Shown here piece by piece: positions 37,191 through 50,900 of a stretch of DNA of 64,000 nucleotides (position 1 is its first letter; each line of letters starts with the position of its first letter). The DNA is taken from assembly GCA_031216445.1 (NCBI GenBank), contig CM062211.1, positions 570,001 to 634,000 of the forward strand, given 5' to 3'. Under the pieces are notes generated by a model. It searched no databases, was not told where the DNA came from, and worked only from the letters and a program-made list of their open reading frames with translations. The stretch comes from Lateolabrax maculatus (Eukaryota > Chordata > Actinopteri > Acropomatiformes > Lateolabracidae). The position numbers and the translations under genes were made by a program.

Positions 37191-37420
37191 CGATCGTGTG
37201 CACAGAGCTCCAGGCTGCAGCGGTGTGTCTTACTTATGGATGCCTGGCTGGCGAGCACCGACGCGGTCAAAGCACCGGCGGAGGCCCCGTACAGCTTGGT
37301 GGCCCCTTTGATGAGGTAGGGCGCTTTCTCCAACAGGCAGCTGGCAACTCCGATGTGGTAAATCCCCAAAAACCCGCACCCGGCGAAAGACAGATTCCAG
37401 CCTCCGTTTAGGTCGAACAT
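27953..37420 (-). CDS. pnpla3: Patatin-like phospholipase, PNPLA2/3/5 group (adiponutrin/ATGL type)
   Basis: Minus-strand coding exons: 37420-37234, 36312-36080, 35962-35897, 32508-32299, 28884-28824, 28697-28521, 28348-28216 and 28064-27953 (TGA). They total 1179 nt, 392 residues, with consistent phases. The patatin fold shows the oxyanion motif GCGFLG (residues 15-20), the nucleophile elbow GASAG with Ser47, and the DGG motif with Asp166, the same numbering as human PNPLA2/3. Residue 148, the site of the human PNPLA3 variant, is isoleucine. The family hydrolyses or remodels triglyceride and retinyl esters at lipid droplets (family knowledge). By sequence it looks closer to PNPLA2 (RVSDGENVLVSEF, NTSIQMNLGNIYRLS), but it sits beside sult4a1 as human PNPLA3/PNPLA5 do; the symbol therefore rests on synteny. 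It is shorter than the human proteins (481-504): it ends soon after the LVEWIPEVP segment, and ATTAG/GTGACA at the stop could be a donor leading to a further exon. Confidence 0.9.
29508..29762 (+). mobile_element. L2-type LINE 3' end
   Basis: CCCCTTTCAACCCAC, GAGTTTTTCCTCACCA, TTATGATTTGGTGCTATA and a short TTGACTTG tail, matching the copy at 2340-2629. In pnpla3 intron 4, antisense to the gene. Confidence 0.75.
29860..30226 (+). mobile_element. Solo LTR, sushi-like Gypsy (shorter relative of 11244-11760)
   Basis: Begins TGTCATGGCCTGG, carries AATAAA (30145-30150) and GCAATTGGGTCCTTGCC, and ends CCCTGACA. Flanks CATTT (left) and TATTT (right) match at four of five bases, a slightly eroded target duplication. 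In pnpla3 intron 4. Confidence 0.8.
33120..34000. repeat. Unclassified dispersed fish repeat, split
   Basis: Contains GGATGGCAATGTCTGTTAT, CAAGAACTGTTGGATAGAT, CATTCCCATCAACCTCAGCT-like sequence and AGGTTAGCATGCTAATG, then after unrelated sequence TTAGCATTTAGCTCAAAGCA. I recognise this as a widespread repeat of unknown class. In pnpla3 intron 3. Confidence 0.55.
33717..33742. repeat. (GT)n microsatellite
   Basis: About twelve GT units in pnpla3 intron 3; a (CA)n run follows at 34007-34025. Confidence 0.9.
35142..35813 (+). mobile_element. TAGCCTGG-ended element, long variant with helicase-like first exon
   Basis: Right end GCGACGCCAGGCT. ATG at 35528 in CCAAGATGGCG opens a frame reading VQRLATAAVLNRLDGKF and LKEEQTTALKLYIDKKYV before the sequence diverges. 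The L.EEQ.TAL spacing resembles the Q-motif region that precedes the Walker A loop of RecQ-type helicases, but the loop itself is missing. Located in pnpla3 intron 3, 84 bases from the exon 3 donor. Near-identical inverted copy at 25872-26529. Confidence 0.75.
37136..37194. repeat. (GATA)n microsatellite beside pnpla3 exon 1
   Basis: About 13-14 GATA units, 39 bases inside intron 1 from the exon 1 donor at 37234. Sits in otherwise AT-rich DNA next to a GC-rich first exon. Confidence 0.95.
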
Positions 37421-37827
37421 GGCGGGGCATGCCCCGGCTGAGGAGTCCTGGGCGCGGAGAGAGCAGGGGAGTAACACGGCCGTCCCTCCGGCTGGAGGAG
37501 CAGACTGCCGCTGTGGAGAGAGGCGCAGGGAGGTGGCACTGCTAATGATGCCTTCAGGTGCTGTCGGAACTATCACAACAATGACACGATCGGGCCAACG
37601 GTGCGTCTATCGGGAAATGTACATGTATTTTCAACAAAGGGAATAAAGATCGTAAATTATGTGATTTTATATGACGTGAAAAACTCAAAACATTTTTTGC
37701 TGTAATGTTACATACAGGCACTTGTGTAGCGTGCAGTCTGTAGCGAAGAAGATTAGCCTATTGTAAAAAAACACATTTTTAACGTCCAGTGTTGATATAA
37801 TCAAGAGACAGTGGTGTGGTTTAGCAA

Positions 37828-38520
37828 AGTCAAGTCAAGTCAATTTCATCTGTATAGCTCCAAATAATAACAAAGGTTATCTCAAGACACTTTTCACATA
37901 GAGTAGGTCTAGATCATACTCTTTAAAATAGTATTTACAGTAGAAAACGTGGTAGTAAGGGGCAGTAGACGGCCTGCAGTCACAGATCGAGACTCTAGAG
38001 CTCCAGAGGCAGAAACACCTGCAGAAAGTGAGATGGGGAAAAAGCACAAAAACTACCTGAAAGATGTTGAGTTAGTAACGTGTATAAATGGGATAATAAT
38101 GCGTACGGATGGAGAGGGAAAAGAGGAGAGAGAAGCTTAGTGCACTATGGGAATCCCCCGGCAGTCTAGGTCTAAAGCAGCATAACTAAGGGATGGTTCA
38201 GGACTCACTTGAGCGAGTCCTAACTATAAGATTTATCAAAGAAAAAACGTTTTTAGCATACTCTTAAATGAGGAGAGGGTGTCTCCGGAACCAAAACTGG
38301 GAACTGGTTCCACAGAAGAGGAGCTTGATAACGAAAGGCTCTGGCTCCCATTCTACTTTTAGAAACTTTAGGAACCACAAGTAACCCTGCATTCTGTTAA
38401 CAAAGTGCTCTAGTGGGGTAATACGGTACTATCAGCTCTTTAAGATATGATTGTGACTGACAATTTAGAGCTTTGTAGGTGAGGAGAAGGATTTTAAATT
38501 TTATTCTGGATTTTACATGT
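37828..38520 (-). mobile_element. L2-type LINE, 3' end plus RT C-terminus
   Basis: Starts in the tail (GTCAAGTCAAGTCAATTTC), passes the shared 3' repeat, and continues into AAAACTGGGAACTGGTTCC and TTTAGAGCTTTGTAGGTGAG, which on the minus strand is the decayed end of the L2 ORF2. Lies between the divergent pnpla3 and sult4a1 genes. Confidence 0.75.
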
Positions 38521-38539
38521 GCAGCAGCATTCGTGGCAC

Positions 38540-39500
38540 AAATGCTGCTGCACGGACTAAACTATATTACCATAATCTGCACTCTTTTTACATGAATCTC
38601 AATGTAAATCCACAAAGATGTCAATGAATATTCCGGTAGTGTTGCAGGTTATTTAGAAACTTTAATATTTACGAGGAACTGTGAAGGCAACACATGTTAC
38701 TGAAAGCAGGATTGGATTAATGAGCTGCCATTTTCTATACAAGAGCCAATCAACAGCAAGTGACATCACCACACTCTAAAAAGAAATGTTTAATATAAGG
38801 CTGAGTAATAGATGCAATGAGGGTAAATGGGGGTTTTAATACACTTCTTCGTTAGGATTTAATCCAAAGCGGTCTACAACTGTTAAACGGTACATGTCAT
38901 CATCATCATGAATTTATTCACAGTTGTTTACTGTACAATAGTGACCATTTTGAAATTTAACTGAATAGAGTATGTGTTGTATGCAGGTGCTGTGTTATAA
39001 TACAATGGGACTTAATGGGCCTCGATAGACTTTAATGCATTATATAACTTATAATACCTTACAAAGTGGACATCATAACAAGCAGACGAACAGCTGATCA
39101 GTGGGCATTATTGAGCATTCTGAAATAAGGATGGAGTTTGCACTGTATCCACAAAGTCATAGAATCCACCCACACAATTTCACAAATCATTCAACACTAG
39201 AAAAGCCTTTAAGACTGACATAGAATATTTATATATATTTATGAATATGTTATAGTATTGGGTTATTACATAGGCTACACAGTAAGAGTATACCATCATG
39301 ATACTGATTAATTTTATTAACTCACTATTAAATATCTGATAATAAAGGCTATAGAATATAATAGAGCTATATGATTTATGTAGCAACATGATAATTGATT
39401 AGACTATAAAATGCACCATAAAACTATGGGATTATGACATAATATCCTAGGATTACAGCAGCTTTATGGTAATAGTTTTTACTGGAGTGTGTAGGTCTGT
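38540..39500. other. Intergenic AT-rich sequence, nothing recognised
   Basis: Interval before the GC-richer sult4a1 5' region; no coding or repeat family recognised. Confidence 0.4.
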
Positions 39501-39817
39501 ATAATATGTTGGGAAGTATCCTTCCTCTGTGGGCACGCGCATACTCGGGCCCAGCAAGAGTGGTCCTGATGCTGGGACTGGTGCGTAGGCTACGCATTAC
39601 ATCACTTCTCTCTCGCGTGATTGGCTGTAGGTCAGCTCGTCTGCCTGCCGTGCAGCATCCACCGCAAGGTTCAACATCCCGAAGCAAGCGGCAGCGGCGT
39701 TTCAAATCAACCTCATCACCATCATCATCCTCATCTTTGATTTGAAGACAAAAAAAAAAAACTGTTCCCGTGCGTGTGCGCGTTTTCATCTTCTTGCACT
39801 GGCGGCTCGTTTCGAGG

Positions 39818-42800
39818 ATGGCCGAAAGCGAGGCAGACACGCCGAGCACGCCGATTGAGTTTGAGAGCAAATACTTCGAGTTTGATGGAGTGCGGCTGCC
39901 GCCCTTCTGCAGAGGGAAGATGGAGGAGATCGCCAACTTCTCCCTTAGAAGTAGCGATATATGGATTGTCACCTACCCAAAGTCAGGTAAACAAGCCTCT
40001 GCGTCACCTTCTGCACGGTGCTCGCTCTGTCTTCAGATGTTTTGGCTGTTTGCTGCTCTCTGCTGCAACGGGGACCGCAGTCTTTCCTTGTGATTATTAA
40101 AGTTTCATCACGTAAATAAAGCACAGAGCGAGCGAATAATACAGCCCGTATCAGGGTTCATTAGGAACATGCAGATCGTAAATAAGGCATGTTTCATATT
40201 TCGGTCGCGGTTATCTCCGTTTATATAATGCTTGTGCAGCAGAACTATATTTTATAAGCCTCTATCAAGCATTTACGATCAGTATCCCAGCGTGTATTTC
40301 CAAATCAGGTGGCAACAAATTGAGTCAAAGTAAATCCATCCATGCATGGCTGTAGTGCATCAGTTAGCCTACTCGTCTACGCTGGCCTTCATCATCCTCT
40401 ATAAAGACATGCACTATCAGACACATATAGAAGTTGGTGTTGACATCCAGTCTGGGATTGAGGTTGCGCAGCGCTGCTGGAGGCCGGCTGCCATGCGCGC
40501 TGCCCTGCTGTGCCCTGGGTGGGTCGAGTCATGTGACGGCTGGTGGGCAGCTGGAGCTCGCTGTCAGTGCAGAGGGAGTTTGATTATTATAGTGGGAATT
40601 ATATGTCTTGTTCTGGTTGAGCATATCCGCAGCATTGGAACACCTGTGCCTATATAATGGAAGAATGTCAACTATGCACAGTTAATTATCATCAAAAGGA
40701 AAATGAATCAAAACGGACTGGGACTTTACTATCATTAAATCGGTTACTACAGAAAATTAGATGGCCTCTACATGCCTCTAAATGGTTAAATAATTTACTG
40801 TGTTTGTATCACAGAGGTATAGTTGTTATACTTAATAAGTCCGAGTCACATAATAAAACATGTTTAATGCAGGCTATATGCAGGTACCAGGCCTTTAGTA
40901 TAAGTATAATTAAAGTTGTGTTCTGACAATGTCAGAAGCCTGAAAATAAAGGGGGATGAAAACCAAAAATAATAGAGGGGTCAAACGGTTTATTAAAGTG
41001 AAAGCATACAGTGTAGGACTTTATTAGAACAATGAACAATGCTTAATGGGTTTTGTATGCAGATGTTAAATCAATTTTATTTATAGAGCACATTCAAAAA
41101 CAACAGAAGCTGACCAAAGTGCTTTACAGTGGTAAAAGCCAAAGAACAAGAAAAATATAAGAAAATTAATAAAATGTGGTAAAAACGTTAAGTGGGAAAA
41201 CAAAGATACAATTGGAACAAGGAAGGTATATTGAACAGACGGGAGGGAAAAATGTACGTGAACACATGCTAAACAATAAAAGGTAGGGGCTGATCTAAGA
41301 GAGAGTGGGATATGGTTCCAAAGTTTAGGGGCCATGACTGCAATCGCTACTGAGTTTGTAGCTTGATCGTAGGATGACTAAGAGGCCAGTGTCAGAGAAA
41401 CGGAGAAATCTAGGGGTGGAGTGGGGGCTGAGGAGGTTGAATATGTAGGCGGACGACAGGCCATTAAGAGAAAAGGTTTTAATTAAGACATGGATTGGAG
41501 TTTGAAAAAGCTGGACTTGATAACTGCATTTATCTGTTTATCAAATTTTAGGGCAGAGTCGAAAATAAAACCATGTCAAGTCTTTGCCTGGGCCTCACAT
41601 CGCCTGTCTGCGTCTGTCATCCTCCACCAGAGTGGTCTGCAGTTGCTCTTGAGCTGCGGGCCGTATATATGTATATATATGTATATGTGTGTGTGTGGGT
41701 GTGTGTGTGTGTGTGTATGTAGAATTCTGTGGCTTGGAAAGTGGCTAGTAAGAGTGACTGTGTTACACGCCTCTGTCGAATGGTAACTGCATTTGGCAGG
41801 TGCTAATGTCAAGCCCTGGTTAAGGTCACATAAAATTATTCTGGAAAATGTTTAGTAATATGTGTTTATGTTTCAATATGATTTTGATCATGATTTTGCT
41901 AATTTGATATAAATAGTCTAGCTGACGCAGGAATCATACTTTTGCAAAGATACACAAATTATGTTATGGGTGTTATGACAATGAAGGCATTTACAAGGAA
42001 CTATGGTCTGATATCAAAATTGTTATTTCAGGCTCAGAATCAGTGTTCCCTGTTAAGGTCACCAGAGCTTAAATTTCAAAACACATCAATCTAGGCACAG
42101 GACCAAAAACACTCACTTCCATAAATTTGTCAAAGCCGGATCTGGAATGTTCCCTTACATTTGTAGACAAAAACAATGAATGCCTGATCTGAACTTGATG
42201 TCCTTTTGGCGACTGGCCTCTGCTCTGTTTCCCAGTAATGTTTTGCACACCATATTAATGTTATCAGCTGAAAACCCTGTAAATCCCAATGCTCTTCATG
42301 TTTCACATTGAAATAACTGTTCTAGACAGAGACATATGTGTCTTGTGCTGGAAACCTTTCAAAAGACGTAGGACATACAGAAAGTAGTACATGTTCACCA
42401 AGCTATAAACAAGGCAATTTGTCTTAATTTAAAAAGATGACAGTGAGCAGTGATACATTCATTTATATCCAATAACAGCTGCTTGTTGTGCACAAAAGAG
42501 AAGCAGTCAAAAACAGCATGAAGCTTTTAGCTCCCCATTTTTCCTGTTTTTTTCTCCCTGTGTCTTTGTATCTTTCGTCTTCTGGTGCAGAGGGAAAGCA
42601 CATGGTGGACCACGTGGTTGGGTTGCTGCAGAGCTGTGATGCCATTGGTTCACATATGACAGTCTTGGCCAGATTCTATAAACCTAGCCGGGTGAGAGGG
42701 TTGCTCTACAGTCTTCAGTTTGTGATGGCAGTGCATTTATGACTATTTTTTCAGCCATATGCTCAATTATGTCTCCCTGCACCTCTGCACCTCTGCACTA

Positions 42801-44903
42801 CACTGCACAAACACACAGGCACATTCCTTCCCTTCCTATCCTTGTTTAACAAAAGCTATCAAATTGCATTATGGAAAGTGTTGTTTTTTGGAGCTTGACC
42901 CTTGTCACAGTGGTGTATTGCCTCACTGTGAGGCCAGGGCTTTATACTAACTTTTTTCCCAAGGAGTACATGGGCTCCTAAAAAAATAGGAACACTCAAA
43001 GAAAATGTTCAAGAAACAAAAAATGTATTACATACATATTTATACTGCATGTGCGCTCCTTCTCCTTGTGTATATGATATGATGTCAAAACCAGTGTTGT
43101 GGAAGTGGAAGACCCTAAGACATGAGTTTTCTCCTTCACATGATAACTGGCTATTGAACACACCCTGTCCTTTACAATGCTTGCCTGATGATCTTCAGCT
43201 TGTGTGGCGCTGCTCAGCCATGAAAACCCATGTCACCACGCTCCTGATAAACAGTTCTTCTGATGTGACTTCCTGGGACAGTTTGGAATCATTATTTTGC
43301 TATCAGTTTTTACCATTACTGCATTACTGCTCTGCACTGCAATATATACTAAAACGTTGTGGTGAAGAGGGAGCGTCCGTTGTGTTCGAAAGGAGCCAGT
43401 TGATATGGTTCAGCGAGCTGATTAGGATGCCTCCTATGCCTCCTTTGGAGGTTTTCCGGGCACATCCAACTGGGAGGAGATCCCAGGGTAGATCATCTGA
43501 CCTGGGATCCACTAGGAGGAGCTGGAATAATGTCTGGAATACCTTGGTTAGCCTGCTGCAAGCCTGAATGATGAATGGACAGCAATACAAGAACAATATT
43601 GCTGATTCTTTGCTTACTTTTCTTCTAGATTGATTATACACTGGTTGGGATTCTGGCTTTTTGCCTGAGACATGCAGCTTTAACCTGCTGTCTTTTTAGT
43701 TCAAATAATGTATACATACATACATACATACATACTCAAGAATTGCTTACTTTATAGCTTGGTTTAGACATGCCCTGCACCCAGTGTCCTCAGATAATCT
43801 TTCTCATCCGTAGTCTAAAATGTTTTTTTTTTTTTCATTTAAATTTGTAAGCCACAGCTAATGTTTTTCATGTGTCAAACACAACTGAACCCTTTCATGA
43901 ATGCAAAATACATAATAACTGGTACCACATGATAAATAAAAGCTTTCTTTCAGAAAACGAGAAAGCTTTTTTTGGAAACTGACAAGAATCTTCATTACAT
44001 TATTTATTTGGTTCCCAGCCAGCACTTGGCCAGCCTGAGGCCACACAGATACACATCTTCTTCCTACAAGCAAGAACAGTCAGTCTTGTTAACGTCTCTC
44101 TTTTATGCAGAACACTGGCAAACTATCAGGTTGATAGCCTAGTAAAAAAATAGCAATGCTGAATTGATCGTACTTTAATAAAACCCTAAGTTTTGAACTG
44201 ATAGCAGCCTTCAGTTTTCATTTTGTTGTGTTATGTGACTCATGTTTTTCCAAAAGAAGTGTGTGGGATGTCAGATTGGACTGGCACATTCAAGAATATC
44301 TGCAAACCAAAATGAGTCATGATCACAGAGAACAGTGGCATGACATCAAATAAAACGGTATTATGTTGAGAGATTCTGTTTTAATGCAGGCATTGATTAG
44401 TATTTTTACTTGATAAGTGACAGTAGGTAAAAGCAGAAAGGTTTGAAAGGTGGCAAAATTGAATTACCATTCTGACTGAAAAAGTGAAATACTATTGCAT
44501 ATATAATACCTATTTCATTGGTGACAGTTTGTCCCTTCACTTAAGCCACGCCCCTTTCTGTGTCTGTGGTTAACACAAGTTTAAGAGATTTTCATGATTT
44601 GTTCTACAACATAAAATAAGTCTCAATGGTGCGATTTAACCCTGCCCCTTATACTTAAGCCACACCCCGGTCATAACCTATGAACCATTGATCGTAGAGT
44701 TTTGTGGGAGACATCATTGGACCCTTTTGGCCCCTTTTTTCAGTGGTGTGGGTAAGGCCCACCATCTCTGTTGGTGCATCAGTTTAGTGGTCCACAAAAA
44801 TCTATCCGTTAATTGGTCCACAAAGCTGTGCCCACCCTATAGCAACCACAACTTTATACCTATGAGGCTGAAATTGGCCATGGAGGTCAAGTGTTTGTGA
44901 GAT

Positions 44904-44934
<31 letters not shown>

Positions 44935-47900
44935 ATGCATGTGTTGATGCATTAGTGTACATGGAGGCAGATGTGGCGAATTTGCACTTGTCATTTAGTT
45001 ACTCCCTGTTTCTTTGTTCTCTTCCTGTCGTCCCAAATTCCTGATTGTCCTCTGGCTTTCCCCTCTTTCCTCGTAGGCACCAGTCTACTTCAGGAGGTCG
45101 TGTATCTATTGAGTCAGGGAGCAGACCCAGATGAGATTGGTCTTATGAACATTGATGAACAGCTGCCTGTCTTAGAGTACCCGCAACCTGGTCTTGACAT
45201 CATACAGGTAATGTAGATGAAATCAGGTTAGCATTCATTAATTAATTCATTTTAGGACTGCAGTAGTTCTGGGCCTGTACAGGCTTTTAGATTAAATAAT
45301 GGCAAAATAATGAATGACTCTGCATTATTGTGGCTATGCCTTTTTGTTGGGTGTAGCAGCAAAACAACAAACCAGCACCTTGTTCAGATGTGATACATGA
45401 GAGGATGGTGGTAGCTGTCTCAATTTTACGCCACCACAATCAAAACGAACGTAGTCTTGCTTGCATCACAAGGACTGTATGTCCATTTGTAGCTTAATGA
45501 CAGCATAAGATCCACAAAACAGAAAGATTGATTTAAAGGCTTATCACATAAACCACTGTTGTATTATTTATATTTTCGGATTTGTTCAAACAAGTCTGGA
45601 AAGTTAATAATAAACAAAAACAAAGGTGGCTATCCTAATCTATTCCTGAATAGTGTTGCATTGCAACCCAGCAAAAATGTAAACTTAAAATTTGAGCAAA
45701 GTTGATTTGTAGAATATGAATCACATCTTTGTTTTTGTTTCATACAGTAGTTATGGATTGTTTGTTTGGCCAGATATCATGGAAATTCACCCATATATTC
45801 TGAGATATTCTGCTGACAGACAAGCATATTCCTTGAGAGAGAGTTTGGAGCTATAGATTATGTGTCGGATATGTGAGTTTTTGAGCAGATAGGACACACC
45901 TGGAAGCACCAGAGCATTCTGCAGGACTGATAAGTGAATTGTAGAGTACAGATTAAAGTAATGACTTCCTATGTCTATCCACAGGAGTTGACGTCACCTC
46001 GTCTGATCAAAAGCCATCTTCCCTATCGATTCCTCCCCACAGCCATGCACAACGGAGAGGCCAAGGTCAGTCCACCAGACTGGACAGTCCACATACAGTA
46101 GCCATGATTTTCATGGCATTAAGATGTTACATATTTCTTCTAAGATGCTTAACATTTTGTTGTTTTAGATGTTGAATGTTAACATTACTTCAGGCAGAAC
46201 ACTGAAGACGTGCTTGGCATTGGCATCAGCTGACTGGTGTCAGCGACTTTGTTCATGCTTCACAATCACTGGCTCCTTCATCAGCTGTTTGGCTACCAGA
46301 TGACTCATGATGTGCAATCATATTCATACTGATGTTCAGCTCAGCCATTATAACCTGACAATTCATGCTATTTCTGTGCTGAAACATTCATGCCAACGCT
46401 GTTTGCTGCCACAGCTCCATCTGCCACACCAATCTCCTCCAAATGTTCAGGTATGTTAAGGGGGGATTAGTTCTCCCAGCAAAATCCACATTCTGCTCTG
46501 ATTCTTTAGAGCTTCCTCAAAGAGCAGGGCCTTGTCCACAAAAACAAGGTGGCAGCTGGTCCTTTTAAAATCCTTAAAATGTCTTAAATTCACATTTACT
46601 AATAAAATTCCTTAGTATTATGTTATTATATTATTTTGTAGGCTAAATGAGACAGGATGGCATTTATGGGTGCGTGGGGCACCTCCTAACACGAGGTTCA
46701 GAATCAGAATCAGCTTTATTGGCCATGTATCCTATGTATTCACATACAAGGAATTTGACTCTTTACAGGGAGCCAGTGCAGAGAAGCTAGAATTGGAGAA
46801 ATATGTTCTCTTTTGCTAGTTCCTGTCAGTACACATGCAGCCGCATTCTGGATCAGCTGGAGAGTCTTTAGAGACTTATCGGGGCAGCCTGATAATAAGG
46901 AATTACAATAATCAAACCTAGAAGTAAGAAATGCATGAACTAGTTTTTCTGCATCTTTTTTGAGGCAGGATATGCCTGATTTTTATAATGTTACTTAAGT
47001 GGAAGAAGGCAGTCCTTGAAGTTTGTTTTGTATGGGCATTAAAGGACATGTCCTGATCAAAGGTTACTCCTAGATTCCTTACAGCGGTGCTAGAGGCCAG
47101 GGCAATACCATCTAGAGTAACTATATCTATAGAGCTATAGTGCGTCTTGCAGGTGTTTAGGACCCAGAACAATAACTTCAGTTTTGTCTTTTTTGAGTTT
47201 AACAGCAGAAAATTGCAGGTTATCCAGTCTTTTATGTCCTTAATACATGCCTGAAGCTTGGCTAACTTACCGGTTTCATCTGGTTTTATTGATGAAGTAT
47301 AATTGAGTATCATTTGCATAGCAGTGAAAGTTTATGGAGTGTTTCCTAATAATATTGCCTAAAGGAAGCATACGGTGGAACTCCGTGACTAACTAACGGA
47401 GGATTCATCATTTACATGGACAAACTGAAATCAATCTGATAAATACGACTGAAACCAGCTTAGTGCGGGTCCTTTGACGCCAACCAAATGCTTCAGTCTC
47501 TGTAATAGAATACAATGATCAATGGTATCGAATGTGGCACTAAGATCTAACAGAACAAGTACAGAGACAAACCTTTGGTCATTTGTCACTTTCATCAGTG
47601 CTGTCTCTGTGCTATGATGCTGCCTAAATCCTGACTGAAAATCCTCAAATAAACTATTGCTGTTTAGAAAGTCACATAACTGATTAACAACCGCTTTCTC
47701 AAGGATTTTGGAGAGAAAGGGAAGGTTAGATATAGGTCTATAACTGGCTAAAACCCCTGGATCAAGCGTAGGCTTTTTAAGAAGAGGTTTAATTACAGCT
47801 ATTTTGAAGGACTGTGGTACATAGCCTTGAGCACAAGATGATGAATTTTTTCTCTAATAGTTAGAATTTTATCATCAAAGAAGCTCATGAAGTTATTACT

Positions 47901-50900
47901 ACTGAGAGCTCTGGGAATACATGGCTCAACAGAGCTCTGACTCTGTGTCAGCCTGGCTACAGTGCTGAAAAGAAACCTAGGGTTGTTCTTATGTTCCTCT
48001 ATTAGTGAGGAGTAATAGTCTCCTCTGGCATTACGGAGGGCCTTCCTGTATGTTCTAAGACTATCTTGCCAAACTAAATGAGATTCCTCCAGTTTGGTGG
48101 AATGCCATTTCCTTTCTAATTTTCGCGATGTTTCTTTTAATTTGCGGGTTAAGGAGTTATACCATGGAGCTAACCTCTTTTGTTTTATTATCTTCTTTTT
48201 GATAGGGGCAATAGAATCAAGAGTCGTTCGCAGCGAGCCTGCAGCACTATCAACCAGATGATCAATTTGGGAGGGACTAAAGTTAGCATAGGAGTCCTCC
48301 GTTATATTGAAACATGGCATTGAATTAAATGCCGATGGAATCATTTCTTTAAATTTAGCTACAGCACTATCAGACAGGCATCTACTGAAGGAATGTTTGC
48401 CTAATGGCCTGTAGTCCAGTAATATAAATTCAAAAGTTATTGTCTGATAAGACAGGATTTTGTGGGAAGACTATTAAATGTTCAATTTTGATTCCATATG
48501 ACAGAACAAGATTGAGGGTGTGGTTAAAACAGGGAGTGGGTTTGTTTACACTCAGAAGCCAATCGAATCTAGTAGAGAGATAGAACTAAGGCTATCATTA
48601 TTGACATCCACGTGAATATTAAAATCACCTACAATAATGACTTTATTGGTTTTGAGGACTAAACTTGTTAAAAAATCTGAGAATTCTGCTAAAAATTCAG
48701 AATACGGACCAGGAGCGCGGTATACTATGACAAAGTGACATGGACATGTTGTTGTTACAAATATGTAGACATATGGCGCTTCTTGTGATGGTGCATAGCC
48801 ATTAGTACTATGTTTGGAAGGTTGGTAAATAGTCTTCTTCATAGCTCTATGTCAAACCACTTTGGTATAATATCAGTGTTCATTTGTAATGTTCTTATCT
48901 GAAATCTTCAACAGTTATTTCTAAACTCAGTTGAGTCTGCTCTTTCAGCTCAGCAGGATGGGCCTAGTCTGAGCTGCTCTGTTCATCCTCAGAGTCCTGT
49001 TCTCTGCCCTGGAGTACCTTGGGGCCTGTAAAAAACCTTGTTGCAGTGGCAAGTGTGTATTCACATTGGCCTCTCTGCCACCTTCACTGTGAACCTTTCA
49101 CCACCACCCAGTCTCCAGGCTGCAGTGGATGCAATGGTCCTTACAGAGTATTACTGTTGGTAGGGCTGCTTTCACCTGTGTGTGGATAGACTTTAGAGCG
49201 CTGGAGAGGTTAATGCAGTAGTTCAGCCTAGCATTATCACACTTTTTACCCGTTAGGGACAACCCCTGTCCTGGGGAGGTCATTCCTGTATTCATGGACC
49301 GCCCCATGACGATTCCAAATGAGGATAATGCAGTTTTTCCCTGCCATCTTATAATCATAAGCACATCATAAGGTAGGGCTTAAACCCAATTTAGAAAACA
49401 TCTCATCAATCATATTTTGTTCCCTCACATGGAGAAAGTTCAACAAAATCCACCATTATGTGATCGAAAACATCAGGGGTAGGATAGCTGGTTTGCTGCA
49501 TCGGCTGTCCTCTGCCAGCTTGTTCCTGAGACAAACTCTGAACAACATTTTTGTGAGTAATTTGAGAAGCTTTGTGTGAACCTGTACCTGTTAGGCCTCT
49601 CCCATGTGTCAACCTTGCAAGATAAGGAAACAGACATTATGGCAAACACAGGTTGCCATTTGGGCCAAACCACATTTTATATACAAAGGTACAGCCAGAG
49701 TGTCTCAACAGTTTTTACTTTTGTGTAGGAGCATTCTGCTGGGCTTCAACCACTTCTGCAAATGAGACAGAAGGAGTTGTGGGAGAAGAAATATTAGGCA
49801 TCTGCATTACAGTCTGAATCGAAACCTGTGCATCAGCACTTGTGTTTCCTCTTGAGACTGGATCCTGTGGTTTCGTGTTGGCCTCACACTTGCTGACAGC
49901 CACTTCCTGCTAGAGTAAGATTGTTTCCAAAGGGTTAAATACCAATGAAGCATGTTCAATTAGTTTTCCAGTTGATGTTAAAACCCCTCATCTTCCCCAA
50001 TGTGCTATAATCATGAAGTGAGAACAATATATATGGTAATTCAACATTATTACTGGAATCAGGTATTCAGGAGGAATGAGGAACAATGAAACTGCATGAG
50101 GACCCAATATTTAGTTTTTTGAGCATCTTAATGCTAGCACTGCTAATGATGCTGCAGCCAAGCAATGAGGCAATCCTGCTGCTACAGCACTCTTGTTTAA
50201 TGAAAACAAAGCTACAAGTTTAAGTTTTCCCCTATGTATTTGCACCAACACTGTTGACATAAACTCATCTTCCTCACAAACTGTCTGTGTAAAGGGTTGC
50301 TTGGGGTTTGGCAAGAGTCTGTGCATAAGCAGGAATCCACTGTCATGCCCGGGTAAAGCCATCATTTGTTTCTTAGTTATTGGTTTTGGAATTTTTAAGA
50401 TGGCTTGGATCCTTTCATCTGATAATTTCTTTCCTTTGTGGGAAATGATGTAGCCTAGGAATGTTACTTCCAGTCTTACCCACTGCAACTTTGAGAGGCT
50501 GCCCTTGTGGCCTTGTGCCGCTGAATATTGTAGCAGTGCCACTGTGTCAGCCTGGCAGGCCTGCTCCCTTTCTGAATACAAAAGTTAAAAGCAAACCAAA
50601 CCTGGAAATCCGGATGTGCTGGTATACTGAAAAATGTATTGCTAGATCTCAAACAGAAAAGTACTTCTTTTTTTTATTCGGTACCTGTGACAGAATTGTG
50701 CGAGGATCGGGAATAACTGATGCTCTGGCATGCACTGCATCATTCACTGCTTTTAGATCTTGGACAACTCTCCAAACTGTAGGTTGTTTTTCCTGTGGAG
50801 CCTTTTCTAACAGTGTTTCAAACACTTGTGTTATTAAAAAAATGTATTCTGGTTTAGGGGATATTGGGTCTTGCAAGGTCTGTAATCAGGTTTTGTCAAG

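Noticed and set aside
37421..37576. Upstream in-frame extension of the pnpla3 frame (MIVPTAPEGII...)
   Set aside because: The family starts at the MFDLNGGW position, which gives the conserved Ser47/Asp166 numbering; the extension is GC-rich 5' untranslated sequence.
39424..39972. Long minus-strand open frame over sult4a1 exon 1
   Set aside because: It is the antisense of the sult4a1 promoter and first exon, with no family resemblance.
43049..43370. N-terminal part of the 172-codon plus-strand frame
   Set aside because: Only its C-terminal part (from about 43380) matches a retroelement; the rest has no recognisable feature and is probably chance.
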